A DNA stretch of 64,000 nt from Ilyonectria destructans (Eukaryota; Ascomycota; Sordariomycetes; Hypocreales; Nectriaceae), in the NCBI GenBank assembly GCA_020740775.1, contig JAHEWK010000004.1:1612001-1676000 (forward strand), given 5' to 3'. Below the pieces are notes generated by a model, which did no database searches, was not told where the DNA came from, and saw only the letters and a list, made by a program, of their open reading frames with translations. Positions 1-9,380 of the stretch are shown here, in pieces. Both the position numbers and the translations under genes were made by a program. How positions within the stretch are numbered: the stretch's first letter is position 1; the number at the start of each line of letters is the position of its first letter.

Positions 1-903
1 TCGCGTCAATCGCCCCGGCCCTAGCAGCCCCATGAAGAGGCGTCCAGAACCAGGACGACCGCCGTCTCGTTGCATTATCCAAGGCACCCCTATGATAGGC
101 CTCCTTGGCTCTCCAGTACCAGGAAGTATTAAAGCCATGGTCCTCTGGCTAGAAGAAAAGGGACAGCCGTCGCAGCGTTGCCACATGGTTTCCTCGAGCT
201 GCCCAGGATGCGACATGGTAATCATTCTTCAAAATTGCCGCTGGAAAAGTAGAGGTTCCGCAATGTTGTAGACGCGATGGCACGTCAAGGCAGTTGCAAC
301 TATGTCCCGGCTCGTTGCGCAGGAGGATATCACCAGAGTCAAAACCTCCGTCGGCAGCTCAATAAGGGACGGTACAGCTTGTTGCATCATCGCGGAAGCC
401 GATCACGGTTGTACGATGTGATGGAGAAAGTTGCAATATGATAGCCGCGCAGTACGGTGAGTGAATGTGAGATTTGACAAGGATAATCTTGGCTGTAACG
501 CAGCCCTGTTATTTCGATGCCTAACTAGCCTCTTCACCTATGGTCCGGGGTTGTTGAAGTCAGCCCTCTATGACCCCCACAACCGTCTTCACAAGATCAT
601 ACATGTTTTTTTTCCTTATCCATTTTCGTATTCATGTTCATCGATTCTTGACATCTGAGTTTCCCTTTGGCCATGTTGTACATCTAGATTCTACAGGGTA
701 TCATCACTTGGCCTGGTGTGGGCCGTCATCCCCACTCCATCTATCCATCCACATCCAATACTCGTACACGTTCTGTATCCAATCCATGCATCCTAACCCT
801 AGCGGCATCCAACAAGGAATAAAAACAAGCCGCCTCATTCATATCCCATAAACGCCGTTCCATGCTCTAGCTTTTCCCGATATTGCTGATTCCGTCTGTG
901 TTG
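1..903. other. Left-edge non-coding stretch (3' flank of the next gene)
   Basis: No recognisable gene. On the minus strand an ATG frame opens at 225 and stays open for 75 codons to the window edge. It matches no family I know and has no intron or promoter signals, so I do not call it. The segment 570-900 is AT-richer and probably contains the 3' UTR of the minus-strand gene that ends at 904. Confidence 0.4.
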
Positions 904-3891
904 TTACGTCCCTGGCTCTTCGTCTATCTTGGTTGTGTCCATATTTAGCCGCCGTTGACGCTGCTGCTGACGAACCCACTTGAGCACCTCGCTCAAGTCA
1001 TTGTTCGCTTCGTCCTCTAGCCGGCCATCAAGATAGCTCTGGACCAGGTCGTCGTCTGGCCAGGTCCAGCCGACCAGGCTTGCATTCAGCGCTTCCAGCA
1101 CCGAGTCCACCGTCGCTTGCTCCAGCATTGGCTCCGCAAAGGCTCGGAACGCACAAAGAGTGTCAAGCATGTCCGCCTCATGAGGCACCTCGTCCAGGGC
1201 CTCGAGCTCGTCAGTCAGCTGCCCTTGTCCCCATTCATGCATCAGCCATTGGATCACTCTGGCCATCTCCTTAAACTCTCCTGCAAATGCCAAGGACAGT
1301 ATGTAGTCGTGAACTATTGGCGCCGAGACAGGGTCTCGCCGCAATAGCATTGCGTCAAGCTGTGACACATCGTTGGTTCCCAGCAGTCCCTGTCTCTTCT
1401 TTTCCTCGGCAACCAACTCGTCAAAGAGCTCCTGCAGGCGCGTGGCCGCTAATCTAGCCAAAGTCAAGGGCGAATCAACTCCACTGTTGCCCAATGTCGG
1501 CGGCTCGCATGCCTGGTCGGGTTCCTGCGTGGCTTGCACCTCCCTGGCATCCGGGTCGTAGAGGAGGCCGAGTGGGTTCGGTACTGCACTGTCATCCAAT
1601 TTCAGATGTGCCGAGAGCTTGACAACCTCCCGCCGCAGAATGCTCTTCAGGCACCGAGCGAACTGGTGGAAGAGCGATAAGGGGAACCCTTGAGACTCCT
1701 GTATGCGCTGAAGCAGGCGCATGGCCAACTGCAACTGCTCTCCGACACTAATTCCCAACGAGAGATGGTGCTGTCCCAGGTTCTTCAGGATGGGTTCCCA
1801 CAAGTACGGTGCCCAAAGCTGCGGCACGCGCTCAAGACGAACCTCGATCAACCGCATGGCCCGTAACAATTTCCGTCTTGGTTGTCGGGTATCTCTAGCG
1901 CAGACATTGATATACGCAGAAAATATATCGAGCGGTATCTCTCCCAGGGACTCGGGATCCGGGCTGTTGGACAGTAAGCTTGACCACTGGTGTTGTGGCA
2001 TCGTGCTTTGCATGAGATACCGATGGGCCGTCTGCAGGGACACGGCATTTGACACCAGAATCCGCAGACATTGCCCGCTGGGCAGAATGCCGTTGAGCTT
2101 CATCTTCTCATAAAGCTCGTCCACGCCAGGAGCCCGCAGCCGCGCCTTCTCGAATTCAGCCAGATTTGCCTCTTCTTGAATTGAAAAGTTAAGTGAGTTG
2201 TTTCCCGGCACATTGCTCACAGCGAAGTCGGCGTCTCTGGCAAAGAGTTTCTCAAACATCGCTGCATACTCTGAGAGACCCGGTTTTTGGCCTTTCTCAG
2301 GGGGGTGCTGAAACCTGCCCCAGGCTTCCTGTGCATTTCGCGTGGCCTTTATTGAAGCCGCCCATACTCGGAGTTGCTTCTTCGAGTTCACCGGCGTCCT
2401 CTGTTGAATTGCAGGGGTTCCATCGTAGGCCAGGCCTTGTAAGATGTCCAAAGCCTCATCATTCTGGTCCTTAGAGAACCCAGCCTCCTGCATCATGGTG
2501 CCTGCTCGGACTGTCCGAGTCCAGGCCTCACTAGGCTCCATCCTCTCGTCCATACCGTCTCCCGGTCGCAGATAGGGGGGCCATGTTTGGGAGTGGCGCA
2601 TTGCACTGTGAATCTCGGCCTGGTTCTTGGGCAGCCCGGCTAGCACAGCCCTGATGGCCTTGAATCCGGCCTTATCCACAAGCAGAGGCTTAGCAAGCTG
2701 ATCCGACATCCCAAGGAGGATTCTTTGGGCCTCCCAAAAGTAGGCATTAGGGGCCTGCTTGTGTCGGACCGTCAAGCTTGCTCTACTTGCAAATGTCCTC
2801 AACGCAGAATTGAAAAGACTGCACTGCACGTGGTAAATCTTCGTAGGGTGATCCGAAGACTGTAGGTGCCATCTGATGCGCTGTGCCACAATTTCGGCCA
2901 ACGTAGTCAATAGTCTGGGTTCCAGCCGGCGGCAGTGGTTTGCGAATCGTGACATGAGCCGGGAGAACTCGTCCGGTGCCATATTAAGCATAGCGAGACG
3001 TGACCGCGTTTGTGTCCCTCGTCCGGAGGTTGGTTTGGCACTATCCTCCTTGGAAGTGCTGCAGGAGCGATCCCAGAAATATTTCAACAGGCCATCGAGA
3101 GTTGATGTGTTTCGAATGGAGGAGCCGGTTCGTAAGAGAAAGTTGAGAATGAAAATGGGTTTCATAGTGTCCTGCTCCAAAAAGCGCCGACATCGCTCTT
3201 CATCGTTCGCGCCCAGTAGGATGTAAAGGTAATATTCGAGGTTCTCGTCCGTATGTCCGTTTTCGTACATGATGCTCATCAGCTTCTGCCATTCCGCCTC
3301 AGACGGCAGCAATTCAAGAAGTTCGCTATTATTCTCCGGGTCGGCCTCTGCTTCATATCGAAGCCGCATCTGCATCAAAACCATCGGTAGACGGAAGCTG
3401 CGAATCATTGCTGTGTTTTTTTGTACTTCGTCGCTCGGGGGGCCGTTCGCGAGTAGGGTCTCCAGCAAATAGCTTGGACTCAGGTTCGTCCAGGACTTTG
3501 ACATGCCCAGTTGGCGCTCGGTTCGGCGGCGAAGGGGTGCGGCAGCTGTCCAGGACGGGATTTCAGGAGTTGTGCCTTCGCGCTGCTTGTCCGCCGCAAG
3601 CTGCCGTCTCAACTCAGCGCGGTCTTGCGACGGAGCCGTATTGTTCGTGACGCCATCGCTATCGAGTTCGGGATGCTGGTATCTCTGAGGCGGCGTCGCC
3701 CTTGCGCTCTGTGCACTCGACGCATGTCGAAATGTCCCCTGTGACAGCGACTGGCCGATTCTCTGCAGTGAAATCAATTGTGAGCTTGGCCTCGGTCTTG
3801 GAAGCTTCCGGGGACATACCTTGGATCCAACCGTCACATGCCGCGGCACCTGCCACGCACGCCCCAGCTCCCATATTGCGCTTCTGAGCAT
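904..3891 (-). CDS. Large uncharacterised protein, probably mitochondrial
   Basis: Single-exon frame of 995 aa starting at the ATG at 3891. The first ~60 residues are rich in Arg, Ser, Gln and Leu and almost free of acidic residues until about residue 76, as expected of a mitochondrial presequence; the run ending FRHASSAQSAR resembles a processing region. The rest is mainly amphipathic alpha-helix (Leu/Ala/Glu/Arg) with several Leu-rich hairpin-like stretches, for example around residues 140-260 and 640-760. This resembles the fungal mitochondrial PPR-like or helical-repeat proteins that act in organellar RNA expression, but I see no unambiguous 35-residue PPR register. The C-terminus is acidic. 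It is divergent from the prefoldin gene's 3' end with only 380 bp between. Location and RNA role are inference; the protein-coding call itself is secure from length and codon pattern. Confidence 0.8.
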   Translation of the reverse strand: MLRSAIWELGRAWQVPRHVTVGSKVCPRKLPRPRPSSQLISLQRIGQSLSQGTFRHASSAQSARATPPQRYQHPELDSDGVTNNTAPSQDRAELRRQLAADKQREGTTPEIPSWTAAAPLRRRTERQLGMSKSWTNLSPSYLLETLLANGPPSDEVQKNTAMIRSFRLPMVLMQMRLRYEAEADPENNSELLELLPSEAEWQKLMSIMYENGHTDENLEYYLYILLGANDEERCRRFLEQDTMKPIFILNFLLRTGSSIRNTSTLDGLLKYFWDRSCSTSKEDSAKPTSGRGTQTRSRLAMLNMAPDEFSRLMSRFANHCRRLEPRLLTTLAEIVAQRIRWHLQSSDHPTKIYHVQCSLFNSALRTFASRASLTVRHKQAPNAYFWEAQRILLGMSDQLAKPLLVDKAGFKAIRAVLAGLPKNQAEIHSAMRHSQTWPPYLRPGDGMDERMEPSEAWTRTVRAGTMMQEAGFSKDQNDEALDILQGLAYDGTPAIQQRTPVNSKKQLRVWAASIKATRNAQEAWGRFQHPPEKGQKPGLSEYAAMFEKLFARDADFAVSNVPGNNSLNFSIQEEANLAEFEKARLRAPGVDELYEKMKLNGILPSGQCLRILVSNAVSLQTAHRYLMQSTMPQHQWSSLLSNSPDPESLGEIPLDIFSAYINVCARDTRQPRRKLLRAMRLIEVRLERVPQLWAPYLWEPILKNLGQHHLSLGISVGEQLQLAMRLLQRIQESQGFPLSLFHQFARCLKSILRREVVKLSAHLKLDDSAVPNPLGLLYDPDAREVQATQEPDQACEPPTLGNSGVDSPLTLARLAATRLQELFDELVAEEKKRQGLLGTNDVSQLDAMLLRRDPVSAPIVHDYILSLAFAGEFKEMARVIQWLMHEWGQGQLTDELEALDEVPHEADMLDTLCAFRAFAEPMLEQATVDSVLEALNASLVGWTWPDDDLVQSYLDGRLEDEANNDLSEVLKWVRQQQRQRRLNMDTTKIDEEPGT

Positions 3892-4271
3892 GCCTCCTCA
3901 TCGCTTCCAGATCAGCCGATTGGAAAACTTGGGCGTCACGCCGATATGAAAAGCAGAGCGGCGAAGGATTTGGGTCTGGTGTACTCGGGCTAGGATCCTC
4001 TGTGGAAAAGTTCCAAGTGCTTAGTTATGCAACAATCGAGGCATATCGAGTTAATGGGGCAACCCCCTCGTTGGTGCCTCCTCTTGGAGCAGTCAACTCA
4101 TGGAACTTAGGGAGAAAGCTCCGTAGGCACTTGGACCTTTACGTGATGTCTCATATTTGCCTTGGCATATTGTACATCACCCAGGCATCGCATCTTACAT
4201 GAAACATTTCCCGTCTATTTTTTGTCATGTCATAGATCCTTTCCCAGGTATCGGCCTTAGAAATCCATCCG
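3892..4271. other. Intergenic: promoter of the mitochondrial gene and 3' flank of prefoldin 3
   Basis: 380 bp between two minus-strand genes. I see no RNA gene or repeat. It must hold the promoter and leader of the gene starting at 3891 and the 3' UTR of the gene ending at 4272. Confidence 0.5.
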
Positions 4272-5233
4272 TTATTTATTGGCCTCGCCCTCCTTTCCGT
4301 CATTCGTATCCTTCTCCTCGTCGACCTTGTCCTTTCGCTTTTGTACAACTTCCCAGTTGTATACCCTTGCAATTGCGACCTCCATAGTCTGCAGGGCGGT
4401 CAGCGCTGAGGCATAGAGAGTGGGGTTTGTTCACGTACCGTAATCTGTTCCCGGAGGAAATCCAGGTCCTCTTCGCAGTTGGACAAGCTTGTCTTGGCTG
4501 TCGATAGCTTCTGGGACAGTAGAGTCTCTGCTTCGTCTATGGGGTATGACAGCATCACGTTGGCCTATCCAGAGTCAGTCCCGTACAGCCCAATGTTCAT
4601 GATCAGGCTTCGTACCCCTAGCCAGATATAGACCTCCTCCGTCGCGGGGATGTCTGCCTTAGCATAAAGCGTATCGTTCAGCTCGAAGGTGGTTTGAATC
4701 GGCTCGTCATCGTCCTGTGTCTTCATTTAGTAGGACGCGGGGTGGGAGGTCCGCGCGGGGGGTACCTTTCGCAACTTCAGGAACTTGACGGAGTCGAGAG
4801 TTTTCTGGATGTCGGGGATCTTCTCCTTCAGGCCCGTCATGCGTCGTTGCAGGTTCAACTCCATAAACTGGTATTTCCTGTATGTGGCCCATGTTATCAC
4901 CAGCTCTTCTCCACGCTCGGACGTGGTCGACCTCGCACTCCCACCCTCTCCCCGCGGGCAGGTGGGGTCCGGGTCTCTCGTCCTTCGATCGTGGCGCGGA
5001 CTCACGAGATCATCTCCTGGAAGCTTCGCAAGGTAGGTTCGACATCGTCACGGGTCGCAACGTAGTCCTCGACTCGGTCGACGAACGGGGCATAGGGAAT
5101 CCCCCGCGGGTTGCTGGGGGTGGCATCTTTACTACTCGGCTGTCAGCATTTCTGGCTTCGTGGGGATGAATATGGTCCCAGGAGCTCTTCCTTGCATTTA
5201 CCTTGACGCTGTTTCCTTTCCTTTAGTTGCCAT
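4272..5233 (-). CDS. PAC10: Prefoldin subunit 3 (VBP1/PAC10 family)
   Basis: Six exons, read right to left: 5202-5233, 5006-5131, 4766-4877, 4616-4714, 4439-4564, 4272-4388; together 612 nt, 203 aa. The joined protein carries the family's core: NPRGIP followed by a V-x2-Y segment, SFQEMISKYQFMELNLQRR, then DIQKTL..V.FLKLRK, a central TFELNDTLYAKA beta-hairpin region, VYIWLGANVMLSYP and a C-terminal coiled coil ending in a Lys/Glu-rich tail. Prefoldin is a cytosolic hexamer that receives nascent actin and tubulin and passes them to the CCT chaperonin; subunit 3 is an alpha-type subunit. All introns have GT..AG ends; the first acceptor was placed at GTAG because only that keeps the conserved frame. 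The length matches fungal orthologues (about 190-205 aa). Confidence 0.93.
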
Positions 5234-6068
5234 GGTGCTGGTGGCGCTCCCCTCTAGCACAGGCAGTTGTAGAAGCTGGGGTCAAGCGCCGGTGGGTTTT
5301 GCGACCAGGAGACATTTCGTCAGTGGGCGGGCTGCTCACCGTGGTGAGGGGTGGGTGGGGCACCGTCACCTGTCTCCTACAGCTTGGCGTCAACTGTACC
5401 GTGCAGTCTACCTCGCTACCTTTTGCATACAGCTATCAGGATTAAGTCGGCAATAGAGTTCTGGAAAAAATAGTGTTTCTTTCACAATGGTTCTTGGTGA
5501 ACCCGTGTGTTTCCTTCTGCCTGTCCACTACTTGGTAAGGATTGGAGAGTAAATACACCCTGTATAGTTGACGGATGCGTGAAACTCATAGTGACTTGTC
5601 TGCAGATATTGACCAGTGCCACATCACAAGCCGATACAGCCTAGATACACAATACTTTTAGTTTCCATAGCAGCCACAGGTCACCCCATAGACACCAAAG
5701 CTCGGAGGGAGAAGGGTCTTGTCCTCGTAACAGTATAGGGTAGGCGAACTGGGCACGACCTTGACGGCTTCGACGACCCTTTGAGGTTGTCTAAGTTGGC
5801 CGTTGTCAACCTAAATTGGGGTTTTCAAACAGCCCATGACGGTAGGGATATCAAATGGTTTCATATAAATACTAGGATATGCCCATATTAAAACAAGGAC
5901 ATCCTCCATATTCTCTCTCCCCAAGCTTCACTCCCAAGGTCTTCCAGACTCGAGACACGCACCTATCGCCACAAAATTTAACAATAGAAGCACATAAACG
6001 CAGGGAGAATATATTATCTGAACCTACTACACAATCTTACCAAAACCCGACCCCAAACCCAATCAACG
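5234..6068. other. Divergent intergenic region, prefoldin 3 / orphan gene
   Basis: 835 bp between the start of the prefoldin gene (left, minus) and the orphan ORF (right, plus). The right half is AT-rich and includes a TATA box (annotated separately). No gene recognised. Confidence 0.5.
5864..5871 (+). promoter_or_regulatory. TATA box of the orphan ORF
   Basis: TATAAATA lies 198 bp upstream of the ATG at 6069 and is followed by a CA/CT-rich leader. The ATG at 5879 is only 8 bp past the TATA box, so it is probably upstream of the transcription start; 6069 is then the first ATG in the mRNA. Confidence 0.5.
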
Positions 6069-6812
6069 ATGGGTTCCAACCGGGAGATCCCATTCACTTT
6101 CAGTATAGAGCTCCAGCCTCTCGCACAACACATCATAGACTCCAAAATGGCACGAACGCCAGTAACTCCTCCCGACCAGTTTAAAACCGGGCGGCGGATG
6201 GCATTTGCCATGACTGAAGGCACTATTGAGCGTCTACAGAGGGAATACAGATTCGCTTCAGACCTCAGCAAGCCTATCGTCACCACCACAATTCCAGTTG
6301 TCGAGGCCTGGCGCACCATCGGCCCCCCTTCGAAGTCCAACCGAAACGAACAGCGGTTTCCGAATGACTTACTGTTTCCTAACGACTCACTGTTCCCTAA
6401 AGGCTCACGGATTCCTAACGACCCAGAGCTTTCGGAAGACCAAGAGGTCGAAGAAGAAACACCTGAAAGCAACAACGACAATGAAATTGGTGTCTGGTTA
6501 GCCGAACAAGTTAACGTGAGGATCATGATGGCTGATTTGGGGTTGGACGAACCCAAGCCGGTTATCCCTCGTCCAAAGGCAGCTGATTTGAGGTTGGAAA
6601 CCCCCAAGCCGGTCACCCCTCATCTAAAGGCAGTGACGCCGATAAGACAGCCCAGGTCGCCGCGCGGTGGCTTTGGCACATGGCGAGGCAGAGGTCGTGG
6701 TAAGGCAGCACCTCAAAGGTCGAGGGAAACCCCAGATGTCCACAAGGGTTCAATTGAGGGCACCTGGAGTGCATCGAAGATGACGGACAACGCTTGGAAA
6801 CAATACGCATGA
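6069..6812 (+). CDS. Orphan protein with internal tandem repeats and an RG-rich tail
   Basis: Intronless frame of 247 aa; I do not recognise the family. Visible structure: an N-terminal part without repeats (residues 1-95); four tandem 18-bp units at 6357-6428 encoding FPNDLL, FPNDSL, FPKGSR and IPNDPE; an acidic stretch (residues 120-140); two tandem 51-bp units at 6531-6581 and 6582-6632 encoding 17-residue blocks around EPKPVIPRPKA and TPKPVTPHLKA; then a Gly/Arg patch (TWRGRGRGK) typical of RNA- or nucleic-acid-binding tails. No signal peptide or membrane segment. The upstream TATA box and CA-rich leader support transcription. The repeats and lack of known relatives suggest a fast-evolving lineage-restricted gene; function unknown. 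Confidence 0.6.
   Translation: MGSNREIPFTFSIELQPLAQHIIDSKMARTPVTPPDQFKTGRRMAFAMTEGTIERLQREYRFASDLSKPIVTTTIPVVEAWRTIGPPSKSNRNEQRFPNDLLFPNDSLFPKGSRIPNDPELSEDQEVEEETPESNNDNEIGVWLAEQVNVRIMMADLGLDEPKPVIPRPKAADLRLETPKPVTPHLKAVTPIRQPRSPRGGFGTWRGRGRGKAAPQRSRETPDVHKGSIEGTWSASKMTDNAWKQYA
6357..6428 (+). repeat. Four tandem 18-bp coding repeats
   Basis: Units at 6357-6374, 6375-6392, 6393-6410 and 6411-6428. The first two differ at only two positions; the last two have diverged. They lie in frame within the orphan ORF. Confidence 0.75.
6531..6632 (+). repeat. Two tandem 51-bp coding repeats
   Basis: Units 6531-6581 and 6582-6632 each begin GCTGATTTG and end AAAGGCA. They encode two 17-residue Lys/Pro-rich blocks in the orphan ORF. 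Confidence 0.8.
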
Positions 6813-7158
6813 GGAATTTGGAGTTATGGAGAGCGGCCGATTTTTATTATTTTTATTGAGATGGGCATAGCAAGGCGTTTTTCATGGTCAAACAGACGAC
6901 AGAGACTTAGCACAAGTAAAATCGAGCACTAATTAAACCAACAAGTTTTGAAGACACCATGACCACCCGCCACCAACTACTGATCCTGATAACACCCGCT
7001 GTTAATTATCAAATGTCAGAAACGCCTCTGGGAAAATCCCTCCCACCAGGCATGACCAAGTGCGCTGCATAATGCCATTCGCTTCCAACCCCCCCCAGTT
7101 AAGTCATGAAGAGCGTGAGCAAATTATCGTAAGGGCCAATTTATCGCACCGAACCCGT
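6813..7158. other. Convergent 3' flanks, nothing recognised
   Basis: 346 bp between the ends of the orphan ORF and the VanZ-like gene. T-rich just after the orphan stop (around 6840-6860), consistent with a 3' UTR. No RNA gene seen. Confidence 0.5.
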
Positions 7159-7894
7159 CTAGTCCACCCGCTTCTTCACCACATCTCCCAAATCGCCAGT
7201 ATCGGTGATGTCCTTGGTATTGGCTGCGCCTGACGACGCCGGAGCGTCATCCTCATCCCAGTCATCATCGACATGGTTCTCGTCCCAGTTGTCCACCTGC
7301 TCCTCCAGAGTGCGAGTCCGGGCGGGGGCATCGGTGACCCCGGTCTCATGACCTTCACCAAGCTCCAGGTCGTCCTCGTCCTCGCCCGGTACAGCATTAT
7401 AGTGCTTTCGCTGCCTTCTACGCTCGAGCATGCGTTTGTGATACCAGGTGCAGAGGCCCAGGGCTGCCAGACTGCCCAGTACGTTGGCGACAATGTCGTA
7501 GAGGTCGAAGGTTCGGTCATTGGGGAGGAAGCTCTGGAGGAACTCGGAGCCGACGCCGAGGACGAGAGTGCAAACGACCAGCGTCATGTTCAGGGTCCGG
7601 CGGCGGTTGGTATCGATGATCCAGTAGAAGACGACGGTGAGGAGGAAAAAGGTACCGAAGTGGAGGACCTTGTCGTTGACATATTGTGTGAGTTGGATAG
7701 AGGTCAAGCCAGCGTAACCGGCGACAAGGAGGAGGAGCAGGAAGGCCGCTGGAGCAACGACGTTAGCATGATCTAGGACAGCAGAGGATTCCCGAGTGGA
7801 CGAGGATTGTCGAGGGAGAAGGTAGACCTGCGCATGGGCGAGCAGCAGGGACAAGCAGTGATGACGTACCTGCGAAGGGCAATCGGATCCTCAT
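7159..7894 (-). CDS. VanZ-like integral membrane protein
   Basis: Two exons: 7870-7894 and 7159-7748 (intron with GTACGT donor and CCAG acceptor), 204 aa. Four predicted membrane segments: about residues 6-24, then one starting near the conserved KVLHFGTFF, one ending in GSEFLQSFLP, and one in the DIVANVLGSL region. The E-x2-Q and R-x5-D-x3-N pattern between the last two segments is the VanZ family signature, named after the teicoplanin-resistance protein; fungal members are uncharacterised. The C-terminal ~80 residues are a soluble, very acidic tail (Asp/Glu runs) that bacterial VanZ lacks. The start is set by the short first exon, MRIRLPFA, which completes the first membrane segment. Biochemical role unknown; a membrane location is a safe inference. 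Confidence 0.85.
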
Positions 7895-9380
7895 GTTGGC
7901 TGTAGATGGCTGAAGACGGCGAGTATGGTGGAGAGAGTTCGAGATGTCTGAGACGACGTTTGGACTACGTCTTCATTCTCAGGCAGCAGAGTAAGACAAT
8001 GGCCTCGGCCTGGCTGCGGGTGTGCGAGGGACGTCGGCAAGATGCGCAAGCTGTTTGGCTGGCAGAAGGTAGAATTGCTGGAAGGCTGGGATTCGAGAGA
8101 GCTGGGCGCCGTTGTCCGTGCTTCAGACTGGGTCCAGGCAGAGAGCAAGCAGCTTGCTCGATTTTGTGGTGGTGTGGTTGGGTGGTGTGGCGGAGCAGGC
8201 GGAGCTGGCGGTGGGCGCGAGCAGGGGTTAGCAGCCGACGGCGTGGAATGGAATGCATCAGCGGCAGCAATGGCGTTGGGCCACAGCCCACGATAGGCGG
8301 CGATAGGCCATGACAGGTGGCCACGGGCTACATCTGGCTCACAGCGACGATAGAGAGACTACGTATGTAGGTGCCTACGCACTGTAGCTGCCACTGCGTC
8401 GGGTCTTTTTGGAGCTCTTGCACAGTAGCTCCAGTTGTGCCCGACGCTGGCTTTGGTGGAGGTGGTCGCTGCTGTGTGTCGTTGGGTGGAGGCTCGGAGG
8501 TCGCGTCTGGGGTAATGGACCAGCAGAGAAGATGGCGTTCTGTTACCCCTGGCATATGCGTGGGGAACGGCTTGGCTGTCGTTGATGATGCTGCTGCCCG
8601 TGAATCTCTCGACTATGTATGGCCACGTTTCGGCACGCTGTGGTCGGCATGAACGCGCCTTGATACATGGAATTGGACATGGTAAACCAAGGATATCAAT
8701 GTCCTCAAAAACCTACATGGAAGAGCTCCGCCAAGGTCCCGGCTGCCAATGTCGCAGTCAGTGCTACTCCTGCTCGGGCGCAGGTCATGATGAGCGTCTG
8801 CTGGAACACGTGACTGCGCTCATGACAAGCTGACAAAGGCCCTTTGTGCATCGAGTCGCCAGTGCTGGTGCAGGACCCAGTACGGAGTACATGCCGCGCA
8901 AACAGCGACACAGGTTGGGCGTGCCGAGAACTGGATCAGCGCATGGAAGGAGGCCGTAGACAGTGATTCCAGGCGTTGGAGCTCCGTTTCGCAGTGTAAT
9001 TCCTCGCATGCGACCGCGTTTCCGCCGTGACCGGTCTTGCGGCGTCGGCTCCTCCAGGTCGTCGGTACCAGCGCGCCGCTGCCAGCGAACCTTGGCCCAG
9101 CAGGAAAAGTCCCGCTTCGGGAAAGGTACAAGCCTCCCCCCAAATCCTCAACCTCACCTCTTGAACAGACGACAAACCGGCCCATCGCGAGCCATCAAAC
9201 AACCACCGCCCCAAGCGCTGTTCGTTGCGAAACTCGGCCGGCCATCTCTATCGATGTCGCTCTTTTGTCCCATGTTGTCCTGATCTTCTCAATCGCCCTC
9301 GGTTTGGCCGTACGCGAAGCGCATCTCCAAGCGCATGGCGACTCGCGCCCCGTCGTCGCTTCCATCGCCCCGGGCCCAAT
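7895..9380. other. Divergent intergenic region, VanZ-like gene / SPT7
   Basis: About 1.5 kb. Contains TACGTA- and GTAC-type short palindromes (for example near 8360) and a CT/CA-rich leader-like stretch just before SPT7 (9120-9380). No gene recognised; the open frames here look like chance. Confidence 0.45.

Noticed and set aside
1..225. 75-codon minus-strand frame running off the left edge
   Set aside because: No family match and no supporting signals; needs sequence beyond the window.
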